64,000 bases of DNA, taken from assembly GCF_009208075.1 (NCBI RefSeq), contig NZ_WFKJ01000001.1, forward strand, positions 1-64,000, read 5' to 3'. Below are positions 8,672 through 17,812 of this stretch, piece by piece (within the stretch, counting starts at the first letter, position 1; every line of letters begins with the position of its first letter). The position numbers were made by a program, and so were the translations under genes. The DNA is from Poseidonibacter ostreae (GTDB lineage Bacteria > Campylobacterota > Campylobacteria > Campylobacterales > Arcobacteraceae). Below the pieces are notes generated by a model. That model saw only the letters and a program-made list of their open reading frames with translations, had not been told where the DNA came from and ran no database searches.

Positions 8672-10363
8672 ATGAGTACAATTCAAGATATATTTATTCC
8701 AGATTTAGGTGGAGATACTGATGTTGATTTAATTGATATTATGGTTTCTATAGGAGATACGGTTGAAGTTGAAGATGGGTTAATTACCTTAGAAACTGAA
8801 AAAGCATCTATGGATGTTCCTACAACACATAGTGGTGTTATAAAAGAAATTTTAGTTGAAGTTGGAGCAAAAGTTAATTCTGGTGATTTAATTGCTAGAG
8901 TTGAAACACAAGATGAATCAAGTACAAATGAAGAGGTATCTACTCCTTCACCTGTTTCTTCTGATTCACCTTCATTACAAGAAGCAGAAGCTAAACTTGA
9001 AGCAGTTTCAAATGCTAATGCAGAAATTTCTTGTCAATTTGTTGATGAACAAACAATTTGTACTGTTATTGAAGAAGTTAGAATTCCTGATTTAGGGGAA
9101 GATAAAGATGTTGATTTAATAGATGTATTAGTTTCTGTTGGAGATACAGTTGCAAAAGAAATGGGTCTTGTAACACTTGAGACAGAAAAAGCATCTATGG
9201 ATGTTCCAGCTACTTTTGGTGGAGAGATATTAGAGTTATATGTAGAAGCAGGAATGAAAGTAAATTCTGGAGATTTAATTGCTAAAATGACAAAAACTGT
9301 TGTTATGGAAAATAAACTTCCAACTCCAGCAAAAACTACTGCTCCAACACAAACAGAAGTTCCAAAAGAGACAAAACAAAAATCAACAATTCAAGAAGCA
9401 ATGGCTAAAACTTCTCAGGTAGAAGTATCAGCAGATTCAAAAGTTTTATCAACTAAATCAGCTAAAGTATATGCAAGTCCAAGTGTACGAAAAGTTGCAC
9501 GTGAATTCGGTGTTGATTTAGGTTTTGTTAAAGGTAGTGGTAAGAAAAATAGAATTTTAAAAGATGATATTAAAGCCTATGTAAAAGAGCAATTAAATAA
9601 ACCAGCAACTTCAGCTGGTTCTGGACTTGGATTTAATCTTCCAGAATTAAAAGAGATTGACTTTAGTCAGTTTGGTGAAATTGAAACTGTAGAGTTAAGT
9701 AGAATCCAAAAAATTTCTGGACCTTCTTTACATAGAAACTGGGTTTCTATTCCTCATGTAACACAATTTGATGAAGCAGATATTACTGAACTAGAAAAAT
9801 TTAGAAAAGAACAAAATGCAATTGCAGATGGATTTAAATTATCTCCATTAGTATTTGTTGTAAAAGCAGTTGCAAAAGCTTTAGCTATTCATCCTAAATT
9901 TAACGCTTCATTAAGTGCTGATGGTGATAGTATCATTATGAAAAAATACTTTAATGTTGCAATTGCTGTTGATACACCAAATGGATTAATGGTACCAGTA
10001 ATTAAAGATGTTGATAAAAAAGGTTTCAAAGACATAGCAATTGAAATGGCAGAAATATCTTCAAAAGCTAGAGAAGGGAAACTTAAATCAGCAGACTTAC
10101 AAGGTGCTTGTTTTACAATTTCTTCTTTAGGTGGAATTGGTGGAACTAAGTTTACTCCAATTATTAATGCTCCAGAAGTTGCAATTTTAGGTCTTTCAAA
10201 ATCTGAAATGAAACCTGTTTGGGATGGAGAAACTTTCCAACCAAGACTTACTTTACCATTATCACTATCTTACGATCATAAAGTAATCGATGGTGCTGAT
10301 GGTGCAAGATTTACAACTACGTTATCACAGTTATTAAGTGATATCAGATTATTAAGCTTATAA
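8672..10363 (+). CDS. aceF: Pyruvate dehydrogenase E2, dihydrolipoamide acetyltransferase
   Basis: 563 residues. Order of domains: lipoyl 1 (about 5-78, lipoyl lysine K44 in ETEKASMDVP), lipoyl 2 (about 130-207, K173 in the same motif), a Pro/Thr/Lys-rich linker, a peripheral-subunit-binding domain (about 273-310, ASPSVRKVAREFGVDL) and the acetyltransferase core (about 335-563) with the active-site signature YDHKVIDGADGARF. Cytoplasmic core of the complex. Starts after an AAGGAG site 10 bases behind aceE. Confidence 0.96.
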   Translation: MSTIQDIFIPDLGGDTDVDLIDIMVSIGDTVEVEDGLITLETEKASMDVPTTHSGVIKEILVEVGAKVNSGDLIARVETQDESSTNEEVSTPSPVSSDSPSLQEAEAKLEAVSNANAEISCQFVDEQTICTVIEEVRIPDLGEDKDVDLIDVLVSVGDTVAKEMGLVTLETEKASMDVPATFGGEILELYVEAGMKVNSGDLIAKMTKTVVMENKLPTPAKTTAPTQTEVPKETKQKSTIQEAMAKTSQVEVSADSKVLSTKSAKVYASPSVRKVAREFGVDLGFVKGSGKKNRILKDDIKAYVKEQLNKPATSAGSGLGFNLPELKEIDFSQFGEIETVELSRIQKISGPSLHRNWVSIPHVTQFDEADITELEKFRKEQNAIADGFKLSPLVFVVKAVAKALAIHPKFNASLSADGDSIIMKKYFNVAIAVDTPNGLMVPVIKDVDKKGFKDIAIEMAEISSKAREGKLKSADLQGACFTISSLGGIGGTKFTPIINAPEVAILGLSKSEMKPVWDGETFQPRLTLPLSLSYDHKVIDGADGARFTTTLSQLLSDIRLLSL

Positions 10364-10372
10364 GGAGTAAAT

Positions 10373-12145
10373 ATGAGTAATATTATTGATATTGTTATTC
10401 CCGATTTAGGTGGAGATACTGATGTTGATTTAATTGACATTATGGTTGCAGTTGGAGATACTGTTGAAGAAGAAGATGGTCTAATTACATTAGAAACAGA
10501 AAAAGCTTCAATGGATGTACCTACTACACATAGTGGAGTTATTAAAGAGATTTTAGTAAATGTTGGAGATAAAGTAAATTCTGGCGATTTAATTGCTAAA
10601 CTTCAAGTTACAGATTCAAAAGAAGAATCTGCTTCTGTTGAAGAAGCACCAAAACAAACGCAAGAAAAACAACAGCCCCAAGAAACTCCTACTCCAACAG
10701 TAAGTGAAAATGCAAAAGAAGTTAAAGGTCAAGTACTAGTAATTGGTGCAGGTCCTGGTGGATACTCTGCTGCATTTAGATGTGCGGATTTAGGTCTTGA
10801 TGTTGTTTTAGTAGAACGGCACCCTACTTTAGGAGGAGTTTGTTTAAATGTTGGATGTATTCCATCTAAAGCACTTCTTCATGTTGCAAAAGTTATGGAA
10901 GAAGCTGAGCATATTGAACATGCAGGAATTAAATTTCCTAAACCAGAAGTTGATTTAGCTGGTGTTGCTGCATATAAATCAGGAGTTGTAAAAAAACTAA
11001 CAGATGGTTTATCTGCAATGGCTAAGATGAGAAAAGTAACAGTTATTCAAGGTACTGCCCAATTCTTAGATACACATTCTGTTATTGTAAATCATACAAA
11101 TTCAGATGAGCAAACTACAGTTAAATTTGACAACTGTATTATAGCAGCAGGTTCTCAGAGTTCTAAAATGGGATTTATTCCACATGAAGATCCAAGAATT
11201 TGGGATTCAACTAATGCACTTGAAGTAAAAGAAGTTCCTAAAAGATTACTTGTAATGGGTGGTGGAATTATTGGTCTTGAAATGGGTACAGTGTATCAAA
11301 AACTTGGAAGCCAAGTAGATGTTGTAGTTCGAGGTCCTCAAGTTATGACAGGAACGGATAAAGATATTGTAAAAATTTATACAAAATCAAATGAGAAGAG
11401 ATTTAACTTTATGTTTAAAACTCAAACTCAAGCTATCATTCCTAAAACTGAAGGTATCTATGTAGAGTTCAAAGGTGAAAATGCACCATCTGAACCACAA
11501 GTTTATGATGCAGTTCTAGTTGCAATGGGAAGAACTCCAAATGGATTAAATCTTGGCTTAGATAAAGCTGGAGTTAATGTAAATGAAAAAGGTATGATTG
11601 CAACTGATAATCAACTAAGAACAAATGTGCCTCATATATTTGCTATTGGTGATATTATTGCTGGTCCTATGCTAGCACATAAAGCTGTACATGAAGGTCA
11701 TGTTGCAGCTGAAGTTATTGCAGGACATAAAGTATACTTTGAACCAAAACAAATTCCAGGAATTGCTTATACATTCCCTGAAATTGCAACAGCTGGTCTT
11801 TCTGAGATTGAAGCTAAAGAAGCTGGCATTAACTATGAGGTTGCAACTTTCCCTTGGTCTGCTTCAGGACGAGCTTTAGCTGCTGATGTTTCAAAAGATG
11901 GTATGACTAAACTTATTTTTAATAAAGATACACATCAATTAATTGGTGGTGCTTTAGTTGGAGATAATGCAGGTGAATTACTTGGTGAAATATCATTAGC
12001 TTTAGAGATGGATTGTGATGCAGAAGATATTGCACTTACTATTCATGCTCACCCTACTTTACACGAATCTGTAGGTATGGCAGCTGAAATATTTGATGGT
12101 GTTATTACAGACCTTCCAAATGCAAAAGCAGTAAAGAAAAAATAG
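10373..12145 (+). CDS. lpdA: Dihydrolipoamide dehydrogenase with N-terminal lipoyl domain (E3)
   Basis: 590 residues. An N-terminal lipoyl domain (about 5-80, K44 in ETEKASMDVP), nearly identical in sequence to the first lipoyl domain of the E2, is joined by a Gln/Pro/Glu linker to a complete E3. FAD fold VIGAGPGGYSAA, redox pair C157/C162 in GGVCLNVGCIPSK, NAD fold GGGIIGLEMG and the HPTLHES catalytic His-Glu are all present. Lipoyl-E3 fusions are known (for example in Neisseria). Together with the E2 this gives three lipoyl domains per set of subunits. Last gene of the operon; a hairpin follows. Confidence 0.96.
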   Translation: MSNIIDIVIPDLGGDTDVDLIDIMVAVGDTVEEEDGLITLETEKASMDVPTTHSGVIKEILVNVGDKVNSGDLIAKLQVTDSKEESASVEEAPKQTQEKQQPQETPTPTVSENAKEVKGQVLVIGAGPGGYSAAFRCADLGLDVVLVERHPTLGGVCLNVGCIPSKALLHVAKVMEEAEHIEHAGIKFPKPEVDLAGVAAYKSGVVKKLTDGLSAMAKMRKVTVIQGTAQFLDTHSVIVNHTNSDEQTTVKFDNCIIAAGSQSSKMGFIPHEDPRIWDSTNALEVKEVPKRLLVMGGGIIGLEMGTVYQKLGSQVDVVVRGPQVMTGTDKDIVKIYTKSNEKRFNFMFKTQTQAIIPKTEGIYVEFKGENAPSEPQVYDAVLVAMGRTPNGLNLGLDKAGVNVNEKGMIATDNQLRTNVPHIFAIGDIIAGPMLAHKAVHEGHVAAEVIAGHKVYFEPKQIPGIAYTFPEIATAGLSEIEAKEAGINYEVATFPWSASGRALAADVSKDGMTKLIFNKDTHQLIGGALVGDNAGELLGEISLALEMDCDAEDIALTIHAHPTLHESVGMAAEIFDGVITDLPNAKAVKKK

Positions 12146-12167
12146 TAAACTATTAACTATCCTTATC

Positions 12168-12206
12168 TTTGTATATTTTTCTCTAACTTAAAGGAAAATA
12201 TACAAA
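12168..12206 (+). terminator. Probable terminator of the aceE-aceF-lpd operon
   Basis: TTTGTATATTTTTC and GAAAATATACAAA form a 13-bp stem with one bulged T and a 12-base loop, 23 bases after the lpdA stop. The downstream T-tract is poor, so termination efficiency is uncertain. Confidence 0.5.
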
Positions 12207-12351
12207 GTAATTCTTTTATATTCTCTTAAAACAAAATTATATTTTAAAAACTTTTTAATTCACAATTTTTTAATTGTCAAGAATATGTTAAGAAACTACT
12301 CCTAAAAAACTCATCAATTTCATTTATACTTCAAGTATTAAAGATAAAGGA

Positions 12352-12762
12352 ATGAAAATGAAATTAATATATTTATTATTATTTACATTTAGTTTAAGTT
12401 ATGCATCTGTTGTTACGGATTATTTAAACTCATTAGAGAATGAAGTTAAAAAAGAGAATTCAAACTTCAAAGGTTTTGATAAGAAAAGAGGTGAGAAAAT
12501 ATTCACAGCTAAGCATCTTGGTAAAAAAGGCAAAGAAATATCTTGTGTATCTTGTCATACAAATAACTTTACTCAAAATGGAGAAAACATCTTTACTGGA
12601 AAAGTAATAAAACCACTATCTCCAAAAGTAAATCCAAAAAGATTATCAGAATTAAAAACAATGAAAAAATGGCTTAAACGAAATTTTAAAGATGTTTACG
12701 TAAGAGAAGGTACAGCACTTGAAAAAGGTGATGTAATCACATATATTTTATCAAAGGATTAA
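12352..12762 (+). CDS. SHP-type cytochrome c (DUF1924)
   Basis: 136 residues with a signal peptide (cleavage near SYA-S). One haem c site, CVSCH, preceded by a RGEKIF segment and followed by GKVIKPLSPKVNPKRL, the pattern of the DUF1924 or sphaeroides haem protein family. SHP-type haems can bind oxygen transiently. In Rhodobacter shp lies beside a diheme cytochrome (DHC) and a cytochrome b gene; the same three components follow here, so this is a conserved electron-transfer module. ATG at 12352 follows AAAGGA; a second ATG two codons on is possible. First gene of a run continuing to 16639. Confidence 0.85.
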   Translation: MKMKLIYLLLFTFSLSYASVVTDYLNSLENEVKKENSNFKGFDKKRGEKIFTAKHLGKKGKEISCVSCHTNNFTQNGENIFTGKVIKPLSPKVNPKRLSELKTMKKWLKRNFKDVYVREGTALEKGDVITYILSKD

Positions 12763-12764
12763 AA

Positions 12765-13277
12765 ATGAAAAAAATCATCTTTACAACATTTACGATACTA
12801 ACACTTGGTGTAACACTATTTGCAGCTAATAATAAAGAAGTTTATACTTCACAAAACACTTTATATAAACAAGAATGTGCTTCTTGTCATATGGGATATC
12901 AAACTGAATTTTTACCAAAACGTTCTTGGGTTAAAATGATGGATACTTTAGAAAATCATTTTGGAGTTGATGCAACATTTGATAAAGTTGACGAACAAAA
13001 AATAAGAGAATATCTTATTTCAAATGCAAGTGATTCAAAAAGAGCTTATGGCAAGATTGCAAAATTTTCAAGATCAATTTCTAGTCAATCAACTCCATTA
13101 GCTATTAGTGAAATACCAAAATTCAAAAGAGAACATAATGAAGTACCTAAAAGGTTAATAATTCAAAAAGATGTTAAAACTATAAGCAATTGTATGGCCT
13201 GCCATACTGATGCAAAACAAGGTTTATATAAAGAGAGAAATATTCTTATTCCAAATTTTGGAAGATGGGATGATTAA
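12765..13277 (+). CDS. Periplasmic diheme cytochrome c (DHC type)
   Basis: 170 residues, signal peptide to about FAA. Two haem sites, CASCH near residue 39 and CMACH near 145, far apart as in DHC proteins. The stretch LPKRSWVKMMDTLENHFG is shared with the C-terminal half of the next gene, so the two are paralogous domains. Known DHCs reduce SHP; the gene order SHP-DHC-cytochrome b supports that role here. It begins 2 bases after the SHP stop. Confidence 0.85.
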   Translation: MKKIIFTTFTILTLGVTLFAANNKEVYTSQNTLYKQECASCHMGYQTEFLPKRSWVKMMDTLENHFGVDATFDKVDEQKIREYLISNASDSKRAYGKIAKFSRSISSQSTPLAISEIPKFKREHNEVPKRLIIQKDVKTISNCMACHTDAKQGLYKERNILIPNFGRWDD

Positions 13278-13286
13278 GGAGTAAAA

Positions 13287-14405
13287 ATGCAAAAATCGTA
13301 TATTTGGTCAATACCTACAAGAGTTTTTCATTGGCTTTTTGTAGGGTTCATATTATTAGCATTTATAAGTGCAGATGAAGATAGACTACTTAACTACCAT
13401 GCAATAATTGGATATGCAATTTTAATACTTTTAGCATTTAGACTTATATGGGGAATATTTGGTCCTAAATATTCAAGATTTAAAGACTTTCCAATGTCAA
13501 TGAAGAGTATAAAAGAGTTTCAAGAAAATATACTAAATACGAATCAAAAATTTATAGGTCATAATCCAATTGCCTCATATGTGATGATTGGGATGTTTAT
13601 TACAGTATTTATAATCATTTTAACAGGTGCATTAACTTTAGGTATACAAGAAGGAAAAGGAGTTTTTTCTTATTTAAATTCTAGTTTTTTTAAAGAGATG
13701 GAACTATTTGAATCACTTCATGAATTATTTGCTACTTGTTTAATTTTACTTATTGTAGCTCACTTAGGGGGAATCTTATTTGATAAGATATTTCATGGCA
13801 AGCATGAAACATTAAACTCTATATTTAATGGATTTAAAAAGACAAAAGAAAAAGAAATTATAAAATTAAATATTTATCAAAAAATTATTGCTTTTATTTT
13901 TTTAATAATATTTATAGGGTTTTTAGTATTTAATTTGCTACAACCAAAGAATATTTTAGTTGCGTCAAGTTATAAATCAACTTATTATGAGCAACATAAT
14001 GAATTATTTGTTAGTGAGTGTGCAGCTTGTCATACTCTCTATCCTCCAAATCTTTTGCCAAAAAGATCATGGATAAAATTAATGTCAGATTTAGAAAATC
14101 ACTTTGGAGATGATGCATCTTTAGAAAAAGAGGATTACTCTTTAATACTATCTTTTTTAGTTGGAAACTCAGCAGAGACTTCAACTATGGAAGCTAGTGT
14201 AAAAATATTAGATTCAATAAAAAATAAAGATATAATAGCTATAAGCCAAACTATTTTTTGGAAAAAAAGACATAATGAAATAGATTCAAGCATATTTGAA
14301 GATAATAAAATTAAAAGTAAAGCAAATTGTAAAGCCTGTCATACAGATATAGAAAAAGGATTAATTGAAGATGAAAATATTAAAAATATTAATGATTTTA
14401 TGTAG
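13287..14405 (+). CDS. Cytochrome b561-type membrane protein fused to a DHC domain
   Basis: 372 residues. The first 190 are a four-helix cytochrome b561/hydrogenase-type b subunit (TRVFHWLFVGFILLAF at the start, later histidines in LLNYHAIIGYAIL and LHELFATCLILLIVAHLGG as probable haem b ligands). A further membrane helix (about 200-222) leads to a periplasmic domain with haem sites CAACH and CKACH and the LPKRSWIKLMSDLENHFG stretch of the preceding gene. It would take electrons from quinol through haem b to its own diheme domain and on to DHC/SHP. A b561-DHC fusion beside a separate DHC is noteworthy. Starts after AAGGAG, 9 bases behind the DHC gene. Confidence 0.8.
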   Translation: MQKSYIWSIPTRVFHWLFVGFILLAFISADEDRLLNYHAIIGYAILILLAFRLIWGIFGPKYSRFKDFPMSMKSIKEFQENILNTNQKFIGHNPIASYVMIGMFITVFIIILTGALTLGIQEGKGVFSYLNSSFFKEMELFESLHELFATCLILLIVAHLGGILFDKIFHGKHETLNSIFNGFKKTKEKEIIKLNIYQKIIAFIFLIIFIGFLVFNLLQPKNILVASSYKSTYYEQHNELFVSECAACHTLYPPNLLPKRSWIKLMSDLENHFGDDASLEKEDYSLILSFLVGNSAETSTMEASVKILDSIKNKDIIAISQTIFWKKRHNEIDSSIFEDNKIKSKANCKACHTDIEKGLIEDENIKNINDFM

Positions 14406-14781
14406 TCTAAGCCTTATTAGCTCTTCTTTTGCAGATGAAGATTATGATGATGACAATTATAGAATAAGAAAGCATGGAAAAACACATATATCTAGAAGTT
14501 TAGAACATCTTAATCTAAACAAAAATCAATACAGAAAAATTGAAAAAATATTAAAAAAACATAAAAAAGATTATAAAGAATATTATAAATATAAATCCTT
14601 AAAACAAAAGGAACTTCAAAAAATCATGAGAAACACCATATTTGATAAAGAAAAATATTTAGAAGTAAGTAATGAAATAAAAAACTATTCTCTTGAACTT
14701 GAAGTAAATAGGCTTGAGAAAATTCATGATGTTTTAAATAATAAACAAAAAATAAATTTTTCATATTTTATAGGAGACTAA
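14371..14781 (+). CDS. Spy/CpxP-like periplasmic helical protein
   Basis: About 136 residues: signal peptide to SSFA, an acidic patch (DEDYDDDNY), then a charged, all-helical body with SRSLEHLNLNKNQYRKI, a match to the LTxxQ-type motif of the Spy/CpxP/ZraP family. ATG 14371 is chosen because AAGGA lies 10 bases before it; a TTG at 14365 is in frame. It overlaps the end of the cytochrome fusion gene by 35 bases, so the two are co-transcribed. In other bacteria such proteins are chaperones or accessory inhibitors of a sensor kinase; a response regulator and kinase follow directly, which fits that role (inference). Confidence 0.7.
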   Translation: MKILKILMILCSLSLISSSFADEDYDDDNYRIRKHGKTHISRSLEHLNLNKNQYRKIEKILKKHKKDYKEYYKYKSLKQKELQKIMRNTIFDKEKYLEVSNEIKNYSLELEVNRLEKIHDVLNNKQKINFSYFIGD

Positions 14782-14783
14782 AA

Positions 14784-15449
14784 TTGAACAATAATATTCT
14801 ATTAATTGAAGATGATACTCAGATGAAAGATTTTATTGTTGATTATCTAAAAGACTTTAATTATAATTGTAAAGCCTTTGAAAATGGTAAAGATGTTTTA
14901 TCAGAACTAGAAAATAATAAAAACTATGACATTGTAATTTTAGATTTAATGCTTCCTGATATTGATGGTTTTGATTTATTTAAAAAGATAAAGAAAGTAT
15001 TAGATATTCCGGTCATAATATCAAGTGCAAGAGGTGATATTGGAAATAAAATACATGGTTTTGAATTAGGGGCAGATGATTATTTATCTAAACCTTATGA
15101 ACCTAGAGAATTAGTTTTAAGAGTAGAAAATATATTTAAGAAAAACCTTTCAAATAAAATAAAAATTTCTAATTTGATAATTGATCAGAGTACTAGAAGT
15201 GTAAGTATAGATGATTTTGAAATAGATTTAACAAAAATAGAGTTTGAGATATTAATATTCTTAGTATCAAATTTAAATATAAATACATCAAGAGAACAAA
15301 TTCTACATGCAACATCTTTAGATGAAAATACAAAGAATAGAACAATAGATACTCATATTTCAAATCTTAGATATAAGATTGGAGATGATTCAAAAGACCC
15401 TAAATATATAAAATCAGTTTGGGGTCACGGATATAAGTTTATAGGATAA
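14784..15449 (+). CDS. OmpR-family response regulator
   Basis: 221 residues: receiver domain (phospho-acceptor Asp in IVILDLMLPDIDGF, lysine in LSKPYEPREL) and a C-terminal winged helix ending IKSVWGHGYKFIG. Start is TTG at 14784, 6 bases after a TAGGAGA ribosome site. Lies 2 bases before the kinase gene. Probable regulator of the SHP/DHC/b561 set and perhaps of the ABC operon downstream, where repeated ATTCATA boxes are found. Confidence 0.9.
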   Translation: MNNNILLIEDDTQMKDFIVDYLKDFNYNCKAFENGKDVLSELENNKNYDIVILDLMLPDIDGFDLFKKIKKVLDIPVIISSARGDIGNKIHGFELGADDYLSKPYEPRELVLRVENIFKKNLSNKIKISNLIIDQSTRSVSIDDFEIDLTKIEFEILIFLVSNLNINTSREQILHATSLDENTKNRTIDTHISNLRYKIGDDSKDPKYIKSVWGHGYKFIG

Positions 15450-15451
15450 AG

Positions 15452-16639
15452 ATGTCATTATTTAAAAAAATTACTATTTTATTTATTATTAGTTTTATAC
15501 TTATGACAATAATTGGATTATGGATAGATATTATTAATAATAATAGATTAAATAATTTAATTAAAGATAAATATAAAAAAGTTGCTAATGAACTTTTTAT
15601 AAATATTTATAATAATGAAGACATAAAAATAATTGAAAAAAAATATGGCTTAAAAAAGATATCAAGTGAAAAATCAATTAATATTTTACATAAAGAGAAT
15701 CTTACTTTTGGATATATAATTATAGGTAAACAATCTTTTAGTGATGAATTTATAATTAAGATAAAATATTTAGATGAAGAATTAACTTATGAGACACAAG
15801 ATGAAGATGATATAAGAGATAAAAATATATTGAATGTCTTAATTTTTCTTGATATTTTTGTTCTCATTCTTATCTTTCTTTATATTTTTAAATTATTGGC
15901 GCCACTAAAAAAAATAAATCTTAAAATGAAAGACTTTTCTCAAGGTAAACTTGAAACAAGAATTAATATAGAATCAAATGATGAAATTGGAGAATTAGCA
16001 AGCTCTTTTGACTCTATGGCTTCAAACTTAGAGAACCTAATAAAAACCAGAGAAGTTCTTTTAAGAGATATAGGACATGAACTTAGAACTCCTATTGCAA
16101 AAGGGAAATTTGCAATAGAAAAAATAGAGAACAATTCACAAAAAGAAGTTTTTAAAAAGATTTTTTCTGATTTAGAAATTTTAACAAATGACTTAATTGA
16201 ACTTGAAAAACTTAATACTCAAAGTTTAGAAATTAAAAAATTTTCTGTTGATACTTTAGTTTTAAGCTCTTTACAAAAACTATATATTGAAGATGAATCT
16301 TTAGTACAATTACAAATTAATGATAATTTTACAATTAATGCAGATTTATATTATCTAAGTATTGCTGTAAAAAATTTAATTGATAATGCCTTAAAATATA
16401 CTAAGAAATACCCTATTATCATAAAAGCAGAAAACAATACTCTAAGTATAATAAATAATGCAGATAGATTAAATAAAGACATAAATCACTACTTAAAACC
16501 ATTTACACAAGAAAATTCAAAAAAAGAAGGTTTTGGTTTAGGATTAAGTATCGTTAATAAAATATTACAAAAGCATAAACTAAACCTAGAATACGATTAT
16601 CTAGATTCTAATAATATTTTTAGTATCAAATATAATTAA
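15452..16639 (+). CDS. Sensor histidine kinase (HAMP, HisKA, HATPase)
   Basis: 395 residues with two membrane helices (about 7-27 and 131-152) bracketing a 100-residue periplasmic sensor. A HAMP linker (KINLKMKDFSQGKL onward) leads to the phospho-acceptor histidine in GHELRTPIAKGKF, an N-box NLIDNALKYTKK and a G-box GFGLGLSIV. The short periplasmic sensor plus the Spy-like protein upstream resemble the CpxA/CpxP arrangement. Partner of the preceding regulator. Last gene before a 90-base gap. Confidence 0.9.
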   Translation: MSLFKKITILFIISFILMTIIGLWIDIINNNRLNNLIKDKYKKVANELFINIYNNEDIKIIEKKYGLKKISSEKSINILHKENLTFGYIIIGKQSFSDEFIIKIKYLDEELTYETQDEDDIRDKNILNVLIFLDIFVLILIFLYIFKLLAPLKKINLKMKDFSQGKLETRINIESNDEIGELASSFDSMASNLENLIKTREVLLRDIGHELRTPIAKGKFAIEKIENNSQKEVFKKIFSDLEILTNDLIELEKLNTQSLEIKKFSVDTLVLSSLQKLYIEDESLVQLQINDNFTINADLYYLSIAVKNLIDNALKYTKKYPIIIKAENNTLSIINNADRLNKDINHYLKPFTQENSKKEGFGLGLSIVNKILQKHKLNLEYDYLDSNNIFSIKYN

Positions 16640-16650
16640 CATAAATCTTA

Positions 16651-16696
16651 TATGAATTTTTATTCATATTGTATTCATAAAGCTTTCATATTCATA
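16651..16696 (+). promoter_or_regulatory. Repeated ATTCATA boxes upstream of the ABC operon
   Basis: ATTCATA occurs at 16662-16668, 16673-16679 and 16690-16696 in direct orientation (spacings 11 and 17 bp), and TATGAAT, its inverse, at 16651-16657. The boxes lie 34-79 bases before the permease start. Direct repeats about one helical turn apart are typical of OmpR-family binding sites. Confidence 0.4.
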
Positions 16697-16729
16697 AGTT
16701 AAACTTTCCATAATTAAAAAAGGAAAGAT

Positions 16730-17812
16730 TTGATTTCATTAGCACTTAAAGCTTTAAAAGCGAACCCACTAAAAACAATATTAATATATTTTAGTCTAAT
16801 TTTTTCTATTACAGCAATATTTTTAATTAGCTCAATTTCAAATGGAATTATAAATATGTACTCATCTATATTAAAAAATGATGGAGATATTATTGTTACT
16901 CAAAAAGACATATCAGATACATTTTTTTCAAATGTAGATATAAAACTACTTAGTAAAATAAATACTATCAAAAATATAGAAAGTTCATCTGCTTTAATTG
17001 TAGGAGCATCTCCTATTGAGAAACTACCTATTGTTGCTGTTTATGGCGTAAGTAAAAATAGATTTCTAAACTACAAACTAAGTGAAGGTAACTATCCAAT
17101 AGATAAAGAGGTTTTAGTAGGTGAATCAATTTATAAACAACTCTCAAATAAACAATTTATAAATATTGCAAATAAAGATTATAAAATATCAGGTGTTTTT
17201 AAAAGTGATATTGGTTTTGAAAATGGTGGTGTAGTTTTAAATATTAAAGATGCAGGAAAAATATTTAATAAAAGTGCTTCGATGATTATGATTAATACCA
17301 AAGTTGATACTAATATTGATTTAATTTTAAAACAAATCAATTCTTTTAGTGAAGAAATTGAAGCAAAATCAACACAAAGTTTTGTAGATAATTATAATCA
17401 GTTTAAAATTATACAAAGCTCATCAAATGCAATATCATTCATCGCTTTTACAATGGGACTACTTGGAATTGTAAGTATTATGAGTATTACTATAAATCAA
17501 AGAAAAAGTGAGTTTGGAATAAAAAGAGCTATTGGAATACCAATGAAGAAAATAGTTTTTCAAATTATTACTGAGAGCTTTATCTTAGGAGTTTTAAGTT
17601 TCCTAAGTTCCTTATTATTATCTCAAATAGTTTTATATTTTATAAAAAATTCAACTTTACTACAAGGTTATGTAAATGGTGAGATTACATCCATTTTAGC
17701 TTTATATATTTTTATTACTTCAATTTTAATGGCAATGATTGGTTCAATTATACCTGCATTAAATGCAGCAAAAACAGACCCTATAATTTTAATTCAAGGA
17801 AATAGAATATGA
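16730..17812 (+). CDS. ABC transporter permease, MacB/LolC/FtsX type
   Basis: 360 residues: one N-terminal helix (about 13-37), a 190-residue periplasmic domain, then three helices near 235-258, 280-305 and 325-345, the layout of the MacB/FtsX permease group. KSEFGIKRAIGIPMKKI in the cytoplasmic loop is the family coupling region. These transporters are mechanotransmission devices or lipoprotein extractors rather than classical pumps. The TTG start at 16730 is preceded by AGGAAAG. The last codon overlaps the ATPase start (ATGA), so they form one unit. Confidence 0.88.
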   Translation: MISLALKALKANPLKTILIYFSLIFSITAIFLISSISNGIINMYSSILKNDGDIIVTQKDISDTFFSNVDIKLLSKINTIKNIESSSALIVGASPIEKLPIVAVYGVSKNRFLNYKLSEGNYPIDKEVLVGESIYKQLSNKQFINIANKDYKISGVFKSDIGFENGGVVLNIKDAGKIFNKSASMIMINTKVDTNIDLILKQINSFSEEIEAKSTQSFVDNYNQFKIIQSSSNAISFIAFTMGLLGIVSIMSITINQRKSEFGIKRAIGIPMKKIVFQIITESFILGVLSFLSSLLLSQIVLYFIKNSTLLQGYVNGEITSILALYIFITSILMAMIGSIIPALNAAKTDPIILIQGNRI

